From: Oscillospiraceae bacterium
GTDB taxonomy: Bacteria; Bacillota; Clostridia; Oscillospirales; Oscillospiraceae
Assembly (NCBI GenBank): GCA_017445875.1
Contig: JAFSRZ010000048.1
Location: forward strand, 22,604-86,603
Direction: 5' to 3'
DNA: 64,000 bases
Both the position numbers and the translations under genes were made by a program. Below the pieces are notes generated by a model. That model saw only the letters and a program-made list of their open reading frames with translations, was not told where the DNA came from and searched no databases. Of this stretch, positions 8,094 through 16,259 are shown in pieces (positions within the stretch are counted from its first letter, which is position 1; each line of letters opens with the position of its first letter).

Positions 8094-10346
8094 ATGTCCC
8101 TGATTGTCAAGGCGGGGAAGGCGGGGAAACAGTTCCTGAAGTCCGCGCACATTCTCCCGGAGGAAGTCCCGCATATCAGTTACACGCGGCGCATTGAGCG
8201 CGTCAGGACGCCGGAACGTATCTGCGCCATGACCTTTGACGACGGCCCCATGGATTTACCCGCCGCGCCCGACCAGTTCCACGGACGCGCACTGACAGAT
8301 TTAATCCTTGACGCCCTCGCCGAGTTCGACGCAAAAGGCACCTTTGACGTTATCGGCGACACTTCCATGAACTATCCCGACAAGCCCGGCCGGGAGGGTT
8401 CCGCCGCGTGGGGCGGTATCCGCTTCGACCACTACCCCGACATTCATCAGGACAACCGCGGCGGCGTTGTCCACAATGACCGCCTCATCCGGCGCATACT
8501 CGACGAGGGACACCAAATCACCAATCATGGATACCGTCATATTCTGTTCGGCAAAAAGCCCTTTGTCTACGGAAAACGCGTGCATTACGGCTCCATTCAC
8601 AGCGCCGTCGGAGATTTACGCCGCCTCGATATCTGGATGAAGGAATATTATCAGTATGACATCACCATGGGACGCCCGCCGCACTATGTCGACGGTCTCA
8701 GCGGCGGCTTTACGAGTTACGACGTGTACGACCGCATGGGATACCAGTATTTAGCGGCGTCGTTCGACGGCGGCGGCTGGCTTCCGTCGGGCAAGCGCGG
8801 CAAGGACGCCTTGGAGGCCGAAATTTTAGCCATGACAAATCCCATCCGGGACGCGCTGTTACAAGACCCTGACTTTTTCTGTGGACAAATCATCTTCCAG
8901 AAAGACGGCTACAACATGTCGCGGCGAACCCCTGTCGCGTGGGGACTGCCTCTGCAATTGGAAATCCTGCACCAGTACGGATACCGCGTTGTGACAGTCG
9001 CCGAACTGATGGAGGAATGCCCGTTCCTTGACATCGGGCGGGAAAATCCGCTGTTCGACAAAATGGCGCGTCTGGCGAAACGGCGCGGCGTCGCCTACTC
9101 CGATAACCGCGTCCGGCTCGAAAATCACATGACTATGGGCGAACTTGCCATGTTACTGGCTCCCAAGGACGAGGCTATCGACTTGCGCTGGGCGCGTATG
9201 CGCCGCGACAAGCAACGTGTACACCCTTATTACGGCGCTTTGGCGTGGTGTAAGCGGGAACGCATTCTCCCGCGTGAGGCCGAACCCGACGCCCCGGTGA
9301 CAGAACTCCCGGACGGCATTTTCGAGCCGACGAAAACTTTCACGCGCCGCGCCGTGTACGAGGCGTTCCGCGAGGACTGGCTGAACCAAGGCGAGTTTCA
9401 GGAGGCGGAGATACAGCGCATTCAGGAACAGTTACACGGCTGGCCTGTGCCGCCGAACGTTCCGCAAATCCCCGACACGGTGGAAACCGCTGTCGAGACG
9501 CCCGACACGGTGGAAAGTGTCGAGACGCCCGACACGGCGGAAAGTGTCGAGACGCCGGAAACCGCGCCGGAAGTTATCGAACTGCCGGAAAGTATCGGGG
9601 AAGCGGAACCCGTGTCGGACGCGACGGAAGAAGTAGCGGAACCGGACGATATCCCCCCTCTGTCGCCTGACGGCGACATCTCCCCCCAAGGGGGGGCGAC
9701 AAGTACGCCGCCGGAACCCGTCGCGGAAGCTGTCGAGACGCCGGAACTTGTGCCGGAAATCGTCGAAGAAGCGGTACCTGTGCCGGAAATCGTCGAAGAA
9801 GCGGAACCCGTGCCGGAAGTCGTCGAGACGCCGGAACCTGTGCCGGAAGTTGTCGAGACGCCGGAAACTGTGCCGGAAATCGTCGAAGAAGCGGAACCCG
9901 TGCCGGAAGCTGTCGAGACGCCGGAACTTGTGCCGGAAGTTGTCGAGACGCCGGAACCTGTGCCGGAAGTCGTCGAGACGCCGGAACCTGTGCCGGAAGT
10001 CGTCGAAGAAGCGGAACCCGTGCCGGAAGTTGTCGAGACGCCGGAAACTGTGCCGGAAGTTGTCGAGACGCCGGAAACTGTGCCGGAAGCTGTCGAGACG
10101 CCGGAACCTGTGCCGGAAGTCGTCGAGGAACCGGAAACTGTGCCGGAACCCGAACCCGCCGGGACGCTTACAGAAGCGTTGTACGTACACGCTTTGGAGG
10201 AAGTCTACACGGAGGATTCCGGCGACGTACACAAAATCCGCAATCTGCCTCATGTGGAGGATATCCCGCATGTCGACGGCATTCCGCAAATTGTGGAAAA
10301 GCCTCTGACCATTGAAGATTTGTTTCCCCCAGAGGAAGATATATAA
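8094..10346 (+). CDS. Polysaccharide deacetylase (NodB) with long PEVVETPE repeat tail
   Basis: 750-aa protein. Residues about 35-320 form a NodB/CE4 deacetylase domain: motif 1 TFDDGP, motif 2 NHGYRH (His-x3-His), motif 3 MGRPPHY, and FDGGGW. It would remove acetyl groups from a wall or surface glycan. Residues about 345-440 (RGVAYSDNRVRLENHMTMGELAMLLA and YYGALAWCKRERIL) resemble degenerate SLH segments; that is inference. From about residue 460 to 690 the protein is an acidic Val/Pro/Glu tail built from a 10-residue unit (VPEVVETPEP), encoded by 30-bp tandem repeats. No signal peptide is obvious, which is odd for this family. ATG 8094 is preferred over GTG 8085, which lies in the ribosome site. 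A dispersed DNA repeat is inserted in frame at 9653-9703. Confidence 0.88.
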   Translation: MSLIVKAGKAGKQFLKSAHILPEEVPHISYTRRIERVRTPERICAMTFDDGPMDLPAAPDQFHGRALTDLILDALAEFDAKGTFDVIGDTSMNYPDKPGREGSAAWGGIRFDHYPDIHQDNRGGVVHNDRLIRRILDEGHQITNHGYRHILFGKKPFVYGKRVHYGSIHSAVGDLRRLDIWMKEYYQYDITMGRPPHYVDGLSGGFTSYDVYDRMGYQYLAASFDGGGWLPSGKRGKDALEAEILAMTNPIRDALLQDPDFFCGQIIFQKDGYNMSRRTPVAWGLPLQLEILHQYGYRVVTVAELMEECPFLDIGRENPLFDKMARLAKRRGVAYSDNRVRLENHMTMGELAMLLAPKDEAIDLRWARMRRDKQRVHPYYGALAWCKRERILPREAEPDAPVTELPDGIFEPTKTFTRRAVYEAFREDWLNQGEFQEAEIQRIQEQLHGWPVPPNVPQIPDTVETAVETPDTVESVETPDTAESVETPETAPEVIELPESIGEAEPVSDATEEVAEPDDIPPLSPDGDISPQGGATSTPPEPVAEAVETPELVPEIVEEAVPVPEIVEEAEPVPEVVETPEPVPEVVETPETVPEIVEEAEPVPEAVETPELVPEVVETPEPVPEVVETPEPVPEVVEEAEPVPEVVETPETVPEVVETPETVPEAVETPEPVPEVVEEPETVPEPEPAGTLTEALYVHALEEVYTEDSGDVHKIRNLPHVEDIPHVDGIPQIVEKPLTIEDLFPPEEDI
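9653..9703. repeat. Dispersed palindromic repeat copy inside the deacetylase gene (B1)
   Basis: These 51 bp match the intergenic repeat at about 35718-35766 and 40487-40532 (cccccctctgtcgcc, inner cggcgacatctcccccc, end cgacaag) but lie inside the open reading frame, where they add 17 codons reading PPLSPDGDISPQGGAT. The insertion length is a multiple of three and has no stop in this frame. Confidence 0.85.
9720..10160. repeat. In-frame 30-bp tandem repeat of the deacetylase tail
   Basis: About fourteen units of 30 bp built around gtgccggaagtcgtcgagac, with variants in which gagacgccg is replaced by gaagaagcg. Each encodes VPEVVETPEP or VPEVVEEAEP. Near-identical synonymous positions between units indicate recent expansion. 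Confidence 0.85.
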
Positions 10347-10365
10347 AGCACAGAAAGGAATTTAC

Positions 10366-11001
10366 ATGCGGCTGGAACTCGAACATTTTACCATTGACGG
10401 CGCGTACGGCTGGCGTCAGGACTGGTTTCCAAGCTGGTTTATGCGTCTGGGCGGCTGTGCCGCCGTCACGGCCTGCGACGCGTGCGTGTACTTCGCGCTC
10501 CGCTTCGGGAGGCGTGACCTGTTGCCGGTCCCATTCGACCCCGCGCAAATCACGCGACAAAATTACCTGCTTCTGTCCGAACGCGTCAAGCCGTTCCTGC
10601 ACCCGCGCATTATGGGCATTGACCGCCTCGAAATCTATCAGGACGGTTTCGGGCGCTACCTCAAAAATATCCACGCGTCGGAACTGTGTATCGACGCCCT
10701 CCGCGGCGACGCCGATTATCTCAAAGCCGCCGCCGCCGTCCGTCAGCAGATACAGACACAGTACCCGATACCGTTTCTGTTACTGCGGCACCAGTCCTCG
10801 GAGTTCGACAACTACGAGTGGCACTGGTTCCTGCTCATGGGCTACGACGAAACCCCCAACAGGTTTCTTGTACAGGCCGTCACGTACGGCGCGGCGCGCT
10901 GGCTCGACTTTCAAAAGCTGTGGGACACCGGTAAACAGCAAAAGGGCGGCATGATTTTATTTTCCATGCCCGAAGCGGAGACCACGCCCAAGGCCGAATA
11001 A
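10366..11001 (+). CDS. Conserved unknown protein, papain-like (C39-type) fold candidate
   Basis: 211-aa protein not assigned to a named family. Two features suggest a cysteine-peptidase-like fold: a Gly-Gly-Cys helix start (MRLGGCAAVTACDACVYFA, about residues 23-42) and a downstream His in YEWHWFLLMGYDE (about residue 160), the order seen in C39-type domains. This is inference from motif spacing only. No signal peptide. ATG 10366 has AGAAAGGAA at 6 bases; 19 bases after the deacetylase stop, last gene of the unit, followed by a hairpin terminator. Confidence 0.65.
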   Translation: MRLELEHFTIDGAYGWRQDWFPSWFMRLGGCAAVTACDACVYFALRFGRRDLLPVPFDPAQITRQNYLLLSERVKPFLHPRIMGIDRLEIYQDGFGRYLKNIHASELCIDALRGDADYLKAAAAVRQQIQTQYPIPFLLLRHQSSEFDNYEWHWFLLMGYDETPNRFLVQAVTYGAARWLDFQKLWDTGKQQKGGMILFSMPEAETTPKAE

Positions 11002-11004
11002 CGA

Positions 11005-11029
11005 ACGCCCTCCCGAAACGGGAGGGCGT
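11005..11029. terminator. Convergent hairpin terminator
   Basis: Stem acgccctccc/gggagggcgt with a short gaaac loop, followed by atattt, between the end of the deacetylase unit and the convergent membrane protein gene. Confidence 0.7.
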
Positions 11030-11035
11030 CATATT

Positions 11036-11686
11036 TCAGCGTTCGAGCAGAGGCCGCGACACTTTCCGGTTAAAGAAGTCAATCAGCGGCCCCGTGAAAA
11101 ACGCCGTGATAATCGTGCCAACACCAATCATCCCCGCCGGACGGAACCCCAACAGCGCGAAACCCAGTCCCACACACAACAAGTCGGTGGCAATCCGCAG
11201 GAAGCGGAACGGAAAACGGGTACGCTTATCGAGTGTCAGCGCCCAGACATCGTACGTCGACACGCCCAAGTCGGACGTAATGTACAGCGAACCCGCCAGA
11301 CACAGAAACGGTATCGCAATCAAGAGCATGACAAGCCGCGCCGCCGTCGACGGGTCAGGGAACAGAAATTCAAAAAAGGCTTGCGCGTACTGCGCCACGT
11401 AGCCCAGAAACAGCATGTTGACCACGGTGCCGAGGCCGATATAGTGCCGGTCTGCAACGAACATGCCCAGTAACAGTACGGCGTTCAGAATGGTGTAGAG
11501 TGTGCCGAAGGACAGCGGAATCACGGAATCCAGTCCGGCACACAGGACTTGGAACGGGTCAACGCCCATCCGCGACACCTTGAACAGTCCCACAAGGACG
11601 CCGTTGAGCAGTACGCCGCTGACCGTCATGACAATGCGCCGCCGCATTTTCGGCGCGGACAGCAGTTTCGACAGCTTTTCTTTCAT
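11036..11686 (-). CDS. YczE/YitT-like membrane protein
   Basis: 216-aa integral membrane protein of the YczE/YyaS group (COG2364), related to YitT proteins; the function is unclear. It has about five hydrophobic spans, with the family features FKVSRMGVDPFQVLCAGL (about residues 36-53), LYITSDLGVSTYDVWAL (about 131-147) and GTIITAFFTGPLIDFF near the C-terminus. ATG 11686 with AAGGAGACATCAC upstream. It lies 48 bases after the cyclase gene in the same direction. Confidence 0.85.
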   Translation of the reverse strand: MKEKLSKLLSAPKMRRRIVMTVSGVLLNGVLVGLFKVSRMGVDPFQVLCAGLDSVIPLSFGTLYTILNAVLLLGMFVADRHYIGLGTVVNMLFLGYVAQYAQAFFEFLFPDPSTAARLVMLLIAIPFLCLAGSLYITSDLGVSTYDVWALTLDKRTRFPFRFLRIATDLLCVGLGFALLGFRPAGMIGVGTIITAFFTGPLIDFFNRKVSRPLLER

Positions 11687-11734
11687 GTGATGTCTCCTTA
11701 CTTTGCGCTGACGTTCGCAATGAACTGTAAATTG

Positions 11735-13381
11735 TCAAGAACGGGAATGCAAGCCTTCTGTCCGCCGCGCCATTTTGCGGCCGCGCTTGTTCTCGTACAT
11801 GAGTTTATCGGCGCGGCGCACGACATCGCTTACAAGGCAGTCATTTTCCGGGTCAAAGGCGTCGATTCCCAAGGACACATGTACCTCCTCCCACGGCGCG
11901 CCCGCCGCCGCGCAGACTTCCGCGCACTGTTTCTCAAACCGGCTCATAAGTTCCGCCCGGTTCTCGTAATCCTCATTCTGTATGACCACCGTGAACTCGT
12001 CGCCGCCCGTCCGGAATACCGGACTGTGTTTGAATACGCGGCAAATCAAATTCGTGGCGGTTTTCAGGTAGATATCGCCCTTGTCGTGTCCGTACTGGTC
12101 GTTAATGGCTTTGAGGTTGTCGCAGTCGAACACGCCCACGGCAAAGCACAACTTCTCATCGGGATTGTTGATACGCGCCTGCAAGTCGCGGGTATAGATG
12201 TCGAACGCGCCCTTGTTGTGAACGGATGTCAGCGCGTCGGCGTAGGCCATGTCGTTCAGGTCGCTGATGTAGGTTTTGAGATAGCGGATTAACTGCCGGA
12301 AAGTTTGTGTCAGGATTCCGACCTCGTCGTTTCTGTTGTAATCCAACTCGAAATCATAGTTACCGGCGTTGACCTCCTTGGCGGCCTCGGTGAGTTTGCC
12401 AAGGGGCGCGGTAATCTGGTCTGTAAACTGCGTCGTCATGATGATAAAGACCACCAGCAGAAACACCGACGCCGAAAAATTGTCATAAATCATGTTCTGC
12501 CATTCGTTGTTGATTTCGGACACGGGAACGGTCACATTCAGTCTCATGCCGTTGCTGAGCGGAAGCCAGACGGCCTGTTTTTTCACGCCGTCATAGGTGT
12601 ACTGGATGTAAATTTCCTCACTGAGCAGTCCGTAAGGGGTTTTGGGCCTGTTTTCGCCGGTCAGCTTCACAACGTCTATGCGCGGGTGATAGATAATGTT
12701 GCCGTCGGCGTCGTTGATAAAGGCGTAACCATTTTCGTAGAGGCGGATATTGTCGACCTGTTCGGACATGGTGGAATAGTCGATTTCGATGCCCACCACG
12801 CCCACAAATACGCCGTTCCAGTAAATCGGGACATTGTAGGAAATAACCCGCACATTGAGATTATCCGTGACATAGGGCGGAAGCCAGATGGCCTTTCCGG
12901 TCGCCTTCGGAACCGTGAACCAGACAAGCGCGGACGTGTCCCCGGTGTCATAGAGTGTGATGTCCGTCACCTCGTGTTCCTGAAAACCGCCCTCGTCCGA
13001 CTTGATGTACCAGAAGCCTTTCACGGTGTCGGAAATGGCGGGGTCAACGCGGTAATAGTAAGTCAGGACGCCGATGGTACGGCTTGCGGTTTTCCCGAAA
13101 ATCGCGCTGGCGCGGCTCATGTGGCTTTCGAGCTGGTCAGCCTCCAAGCCGGTCAAGTCGGCCTCCACGAAGGCGGCGACCATTTCCACGGACTGCTGCA
13201 CACTCCCGAAGTAGGAATCCAGATTCTTTTCCCCGGTCTCGCAGAGCAGAAGCAGCATTTGTTTGGAACTGCTGTCGCCGAAATTCTTGATGGCGAAAAC
13301 GCCGAAAATGGTCGAAATACTCATGGCGGCGACAATCGCGCATACCGTCAGCAACGTAATTTTGGTTCGTATCGAGTACAT
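11735..13381 (-). CDS. Membrane diguanylate cyclase: dCache-HAMP-GGDEF
   Basis: 548-aa sensor expected to make cyclic di-GMP in response to an extracellular ligand. An N-terminal membrane span (about residues 7-30) and a second near 315-335 flank a dCache-like extracellular sensor (IGVLTYYYRVDP, FVGVVGIEIDYSTMSEQ). A HAMP segment follows (TAPLGKLTEAAKEVNAGNYDFEL). The C-terminal GGDEF domain (about 375-545) carries DALTSVHNKGAFD and an intact active site FRTGGDEFTVV. ATG 13381 with AAGGTCACTGCT upstream. It starts 32 bases after the Na/Pi transporter gene, so a joint transcript is likely, which would link phosphate uptake with c-di-GMP signalling. Confidence 0.92.
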   Translation of the reverse strand: MYSIRTKITLLTVCAIVAAMSISTIFGVFAIKNFGDSSSKQMLLLLCETGEKNLDSYFGSVQQSVEMVAAFVEADLTGLEADQLESHMSRASAIFGKTASRTIGVLTYYYRVDPAISDTVKGFWYIKSDEGGFQEHEVTDITLYDTGDTSALVWFTVPKATGKAIWLPPYVTDNLNVRVISYNVPIYWNGVFVGVVGIEIDYSTMSEQVDNIRLYENGYAFINDADGNIIYHPRIDVVKLTGENRPKTPYGLLSEEIYIQYTYDGVKKQAVWLPLSNGMRLNVTVPVSEINNEWQNMIYDNFSASVFLLVVFIIMTTQFTDQITAPLGKLTEAAKEVNAGNYDFELDYNRNDEVGILTQTFRQLIRYLKTYISDLNDMAYADALTSVHNKGAFDIYTRDLQARINNPDEKLCFAVGVFDCDNLKAINDQYGHDKGDIYLKTATNLICRVFKHSPVFRTGGDEFTVVIQNEDYENRAELMSRFEKQCAEVCAAAGAPWEEVHVSLGIDAFDPENDCLVSDVVRRADKLMYENKRGRKMARRTEGLHSRS

Positions 13382-13413
13382 AGCAGTGACCTTTCTATAA
13401 ATCTATCGCACGC

Positions 13414-15237
13414 TTACGGGTGGCGCTTTTCGGCGACGGCGGGAATTTTGGACAGTTCCCGGAAATAGAGGTCATGCGCGGCGTCGAAGAGCGCGTTGTA
13501 GTCCTTGTCCCCGCCGGAACGCATGTTTTCGTAATACAAATGCTCATGGTCGGCGAGTGTCGGACGCACCCGAACCACCGTCGCCACGCCGACATTGGAA
13601 CAGGTCGCGGCGATACGCTTCATGTCAATCATCAGCCCCGTGAAGCTGGCGTTTGCGTACATCTGACATACCCCGGTGCGCATACGCTCCAAGTGACGCT
13701 TTTTGAGTGTGTTAATGACTTCTCCGGCTACTTGTACATTGGGCTCAATCTCATACGCGGCCTTGATACTCCGCTTGCGGAAAGCCTCTTCTGTGAGGTC
13801 TAAAATATGTCCGATAGACTTTTCCAGAATCTGGAGTTCCCGTCTGGCCTCCGGGGTGTACTCCGCGTGATGTTTCGACAAGTCCGCGGCGTTGTTGGCA
13901 ATGCTGACGGCGTGGTCTCCGAGTTGCTCAAACTCCGTGATAACCTTGTAATACTGGTCGAGAATCCGCACATGGTATTCGTTCTGCAAATGCGGCAACA
14001 GTTCCATAGTGTAGTGACTGAGGCGGTCTGTCATGCGGTCAATGGCGTCCTCCTCCGTGAGAATGTCCTTGTGTACGGTCTCGTCGTAGTCGTCGAGCAG
14101 GCGGAAGGCGTGTTCGATATTGCGCCGGGCGATTGTAAACATGGTCATCATGAGATTGTAGCAACTCCGCAGGGCAAGCGCCGGCGTGTCGAAGAATACC
14201 GGGTTCAGCGCGTCCAACTGCTCCTGATACTTTTCCTTTTTGCCGGGGGCGTCCGGGATAATCCGGCGGCTCAGGCTTTCAAAAACCCTAATCATGGGGA
14301 ACAGGCACACGGCGGAAGTCAGATTAAAGACCGTGTTCGTGTTGGCGATGATACCGGAATTAACCGTTTGATTCCAGAGGCCGTCCAGCAGTCCGAGACG
14401 GTGGACGACCGTCACGCCCACGAGTACCACGACCGTCTTGCCGAAGTTGAACATAATATTGACAATGCCCACGCGCCGGGCGTCAGTCTCCGCGCCGATA
14501 GAGCAGACAATCGCCGTTGTCACGCAGTCGCCGAGATAGATTCCGACAATCACCGCGTAAATGGCCTTAAATGTCAGCAGTCCCGACGCCGAAAACGCCT
14601 GTAAAATGCCCACGGTCGCCGAGGAACTCTGTAGCACGAACGCCACGCCCGCGCCGGTCACGTAGCCCAGAAACGGATTGGAACCCAGCCGCGAAAACAT
14701 GCCCTCAATGATACCCGATTCCGACAGCGTGTGTACGGAACCGGTCATGTTGAGCAGTCCCGAAAACAGAATGCCGAACCCGATTGCGATTCCGCCGACG
14801 GATTGCGCGTTCCTGACGCGTCCGCTCATCAGAACGACCATGCCAATAATTAACGCGACGGGGGCGAGTGTCGACGGCTGAAGCAGTCGCAGCCACGACG
14901 CCCCGCCGGAGGCGTTGAGGTCGAGCAGACGGATAATTTGCCCGGTGACAGTCGTGCCGACGTTCGCGCCGATGATAATGCCCAGTGACTGATGTAAAGT
15001 CAGGATACCCGCGCCGACAAGGCCGGCGGTAATGACAATGGTTGCCGTGGAGGACTGAATCAGCGCCGTAACCAGTACGCCCAGCACAAAAGCCTTGACA
15101 GGATTGTTTGTCACCTGTTCCATGGCGACTTTGAGCGTGCCGGAGGAACTCCCTTTCAGGGAATCGCCCATCAGGCGCATGCCGTACAGAAACATAGCCA
15201 GTCCGCCCAACAGGGACAGTATGTCAAATGGATTCAT
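13414..15237 (-). CDS. Na/Pi cotransporter family protein with PhoU-like domain
   Basis: 607-aa sodium-phosphate cotransporter of the NptA/YjbB type. The membrane domain (about residues 1-310) has the duplicated motif ALIQSSTATIVITAGL and VLQSSSATVGILQAF and the N-terminal GGLAMFLYGMRLMGDSLK. The C-terminal part (about 350-600) is a helical PhoU-like domain (EQLGDHAVSIANNAADL). In this family it may export or take up phosphate and be regulated through the PhoU part. ATG 15237 with GAGGTGTATCA upstream. First gene of a unit with the GGDEF cyclase. Confidence 0.9.
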   Translation of the reverse strand: MNPFDILSLLGGLAMFLYGMRLMGDSLKGSSSGTLKVAMEQVTNNPVKAFVLGVLVTALIQSSTATIVITAGLVGAGILTLHQSLGIIIGANVGTTVTGQIIRLLDLNASGGASWLRLLQPSTLAPVALIIGMVVLMSGRVRNAQSVGGIAIGFGILFSGLLNMTGSVHTLSESGIIEGMFSRLGSNPFLGYVTGAGVAFVLQSSSATVGILQAFSASGLLTFKAIYAVIVGIYLGDCVTTAIVCSIGAETDARRVGIVNIMFNFGKTVVVLVGVTVVHRLGLLDGLWNQTVNSGIIANTNTVFNLTSAVCLFPMIRVFESLSRRIIPDAPGKKEKYQEQLDALNPVFFDTPALALRSCYNLMMTMFTIARRNIEHAFRLLDDYDETVHKDILTEEDAIDRMTDRLSHYTMELLPHLQNEYHVRILDQYYKVITEFEQLGDHAVSIANNAADLSKHHAEYTPEARRELQILEKSIGHILDLTEEAFRKRSIKAAYEIEPNVQVAGEVINTLKKRHLERMRTGVCQMYANASFTGLMIDMKRIAATCSNVGVATVVRVRPTLADHEHLYYENMRSGGDKDYNALFDAAHDLYFRELSKIPAVAEKRHP

Positions 15238-15287
15238 TGATACACCTCGTTTCTTGCGGAAGATGTGTCAGGTACAGAGACAGTCCT

Positions 15288-15316
15288 ATTATAATCTGTC
15301 AGGCGCGGAAAAACAA
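15288..15316 (-). promoter_or_regulatory. Promoter for the Na/Pi-GGDEF unit
   Basis: Minus strand TTGTTT (15316-15311), 17-base spacer, TATAAT (15293-15288), 51 bases before the start. Confidence 0.7.
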
Positions 15317-15372
15317 TCCTGTTTTCTCTTACAAGATATGTCAGATTTCGCGTGATATCGCACAAAGCGGAA

Positions 15373-15401
15373 CAGGCCGCCCGCGCACGGGACAGCCTGT
15401 A
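15373..15401 (-). terminator. Hairpin after the alpha/beta hydrolase gene
   Basis: Inverted repeat acaggc...gcctgt with inner ccg/cgg pairs, 4 bases beyond the hydrolase stop codon; no clear T-run. Confidence 0.4.
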
Positions 15402-15404
15402 AAA

Positions 15405-16004
15405 TTAATCCGCTTCCAGACGCCGCTTCCGCTGAATCCAGTTATCCAGAAACGCCATTTGCTCCGCCGTGTGGAACCAGTGTTCCCCGCCCTCCATGAC
15501 AGTCACATCCGCCCCGGTACGCGCCGCGAAGGCGCGTATTGTGTCCGGCGACTGCAAGTTATCGTTCGCGCCGCACAGAATCGAAGTCGGCACATGCCAC
15601 GAAACCGGGTGCCGCCGAACCCATGTCAGATACTCCCATGACAGCGTCTCGCCGAAACTCGTTTCTATGGTACCCTGTTCCATCAAATCGCGTTCCGTGA
15701 CGCCCGCCCACTGTAACATGTCGGTAATGAGCCGTTCCATGTCCACAACGGGCGATATGAAGTACGCCCTCTCAATCGGCGTATCGCCGAGCGCGTGCAT
15801 GGCGAAGAACGCCCCGATACTGTTCGCCACAACGATACTATGGTCATGTTCCGCGAAACGCCGGAACTCGTCCCGCGCCTCCCAAGGCGTCCGCGACCCG
15901 TACTCCAAGCCGGTCACGTCGCAGTCCGGGAACAGCGGCCTGTAATGTTCGGCCTCCGCCGCCGCGCCGCCCTTCCCGTGAATGTAAAGCAAGCCTTTTC
16001 TCAT
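15405..16004 (-). CDS. Alpha/beta hydrolase
   Basis: 199-aa alpha/beta-hydrolase fold protein. Visible are the oxyanion strand LLYIHGKGG at the N-terminus, the nucleophile elbow VVANSIGAFFAMHAL (Ser near residue 75, in an A-N-S-I-G variant of G-x-S-x-G), an acidic-residue strand PTSILCGANDNLQSP, and the catalytic His in MEGGEHWFH (about residue 174). Substrate unknown. ATG 16004 is chosen by homology of the IHGKGG start; the longer frame lacks family similarity. It has its own promoter. Confidence 0.85.
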   Translation of the reverse strand: MRKGLLYIHGKGGAAAEAEHYRPLFPDCDVTGLEYGSRTPWEARDEFRRFAEHDHSIVVANSIGAFFAMHALGDTPIERAYFISPVVDMERLITDMLQWAGVTERDLMEQGTIETSFGETLSWEYLTWVRRHPVSWHVPTSILCGANDNLQSPDTIRAFAARTGADVTVMEGGEHWFHTAEQMAFLDNWIQRKRRLEAD

Positions 16005-16072
16005 GTCTGATTCCCCGTAAAGTGCAAATAGTGTCGTACAGGTATCGTGTACAGTGCAAGTGATACCGTGCA

Positions 16073-16101
16073 AGTATAGCACACCGGGCGGCGGATTGCA
16101 A
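16073..16101 (-). promoter_or_regulatory. Promoter for the alpha/beta hydrolase gene
   Basis: Minus strand TTGCAA (16101-16096), 17-base spacer, TATACT (16078-16073). The leader region 16020-16070 has repeated gcaagt/gtatc words of unknown meaning. Confidence 0.65.
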
Positions 16102-16148
16102 GGCGTTCCCGTGTACACGGTTTCTTGGCAAGATTCGTTTTTCCCATT

Positions 16149-16188
16149 CCGTCACTCCGTGACACCTCCCCCGCACGGCGGCGGGGGA
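16149..16188. repeat. Remnant of the dispersed palindromic repeat (D half)
   Basis: The sequence ccgtcactccgtgacacctcccccgc with a GC hairpin matches one half of the A-type repeats in the inverse orientation; the other half is absent. Confidence 0.6.
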
Positions 16189-16259
16189 AATTAAACCTTT
16201 ACGCCGCGCAGACCGGAATTTCACAGCGTACACCGGGGCGGTCAACCGCCCCGATACCG

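Noticed and set aside
9432-10289. Minus-strand ORF of 285 codons opposite the deacetylase tail (RRLDNFRHGF repeats)
   Set aside because: It mirrors the 30-bp tandem repeat of the real gene; no ribosome site and no family resemblance.
12305-13468. Plus-strand ORF of 387 codons over the GGDEF gene
   Set aside because: The opposite strand encodes a complete dCache-GGDEF protein; this frame has no start signal.
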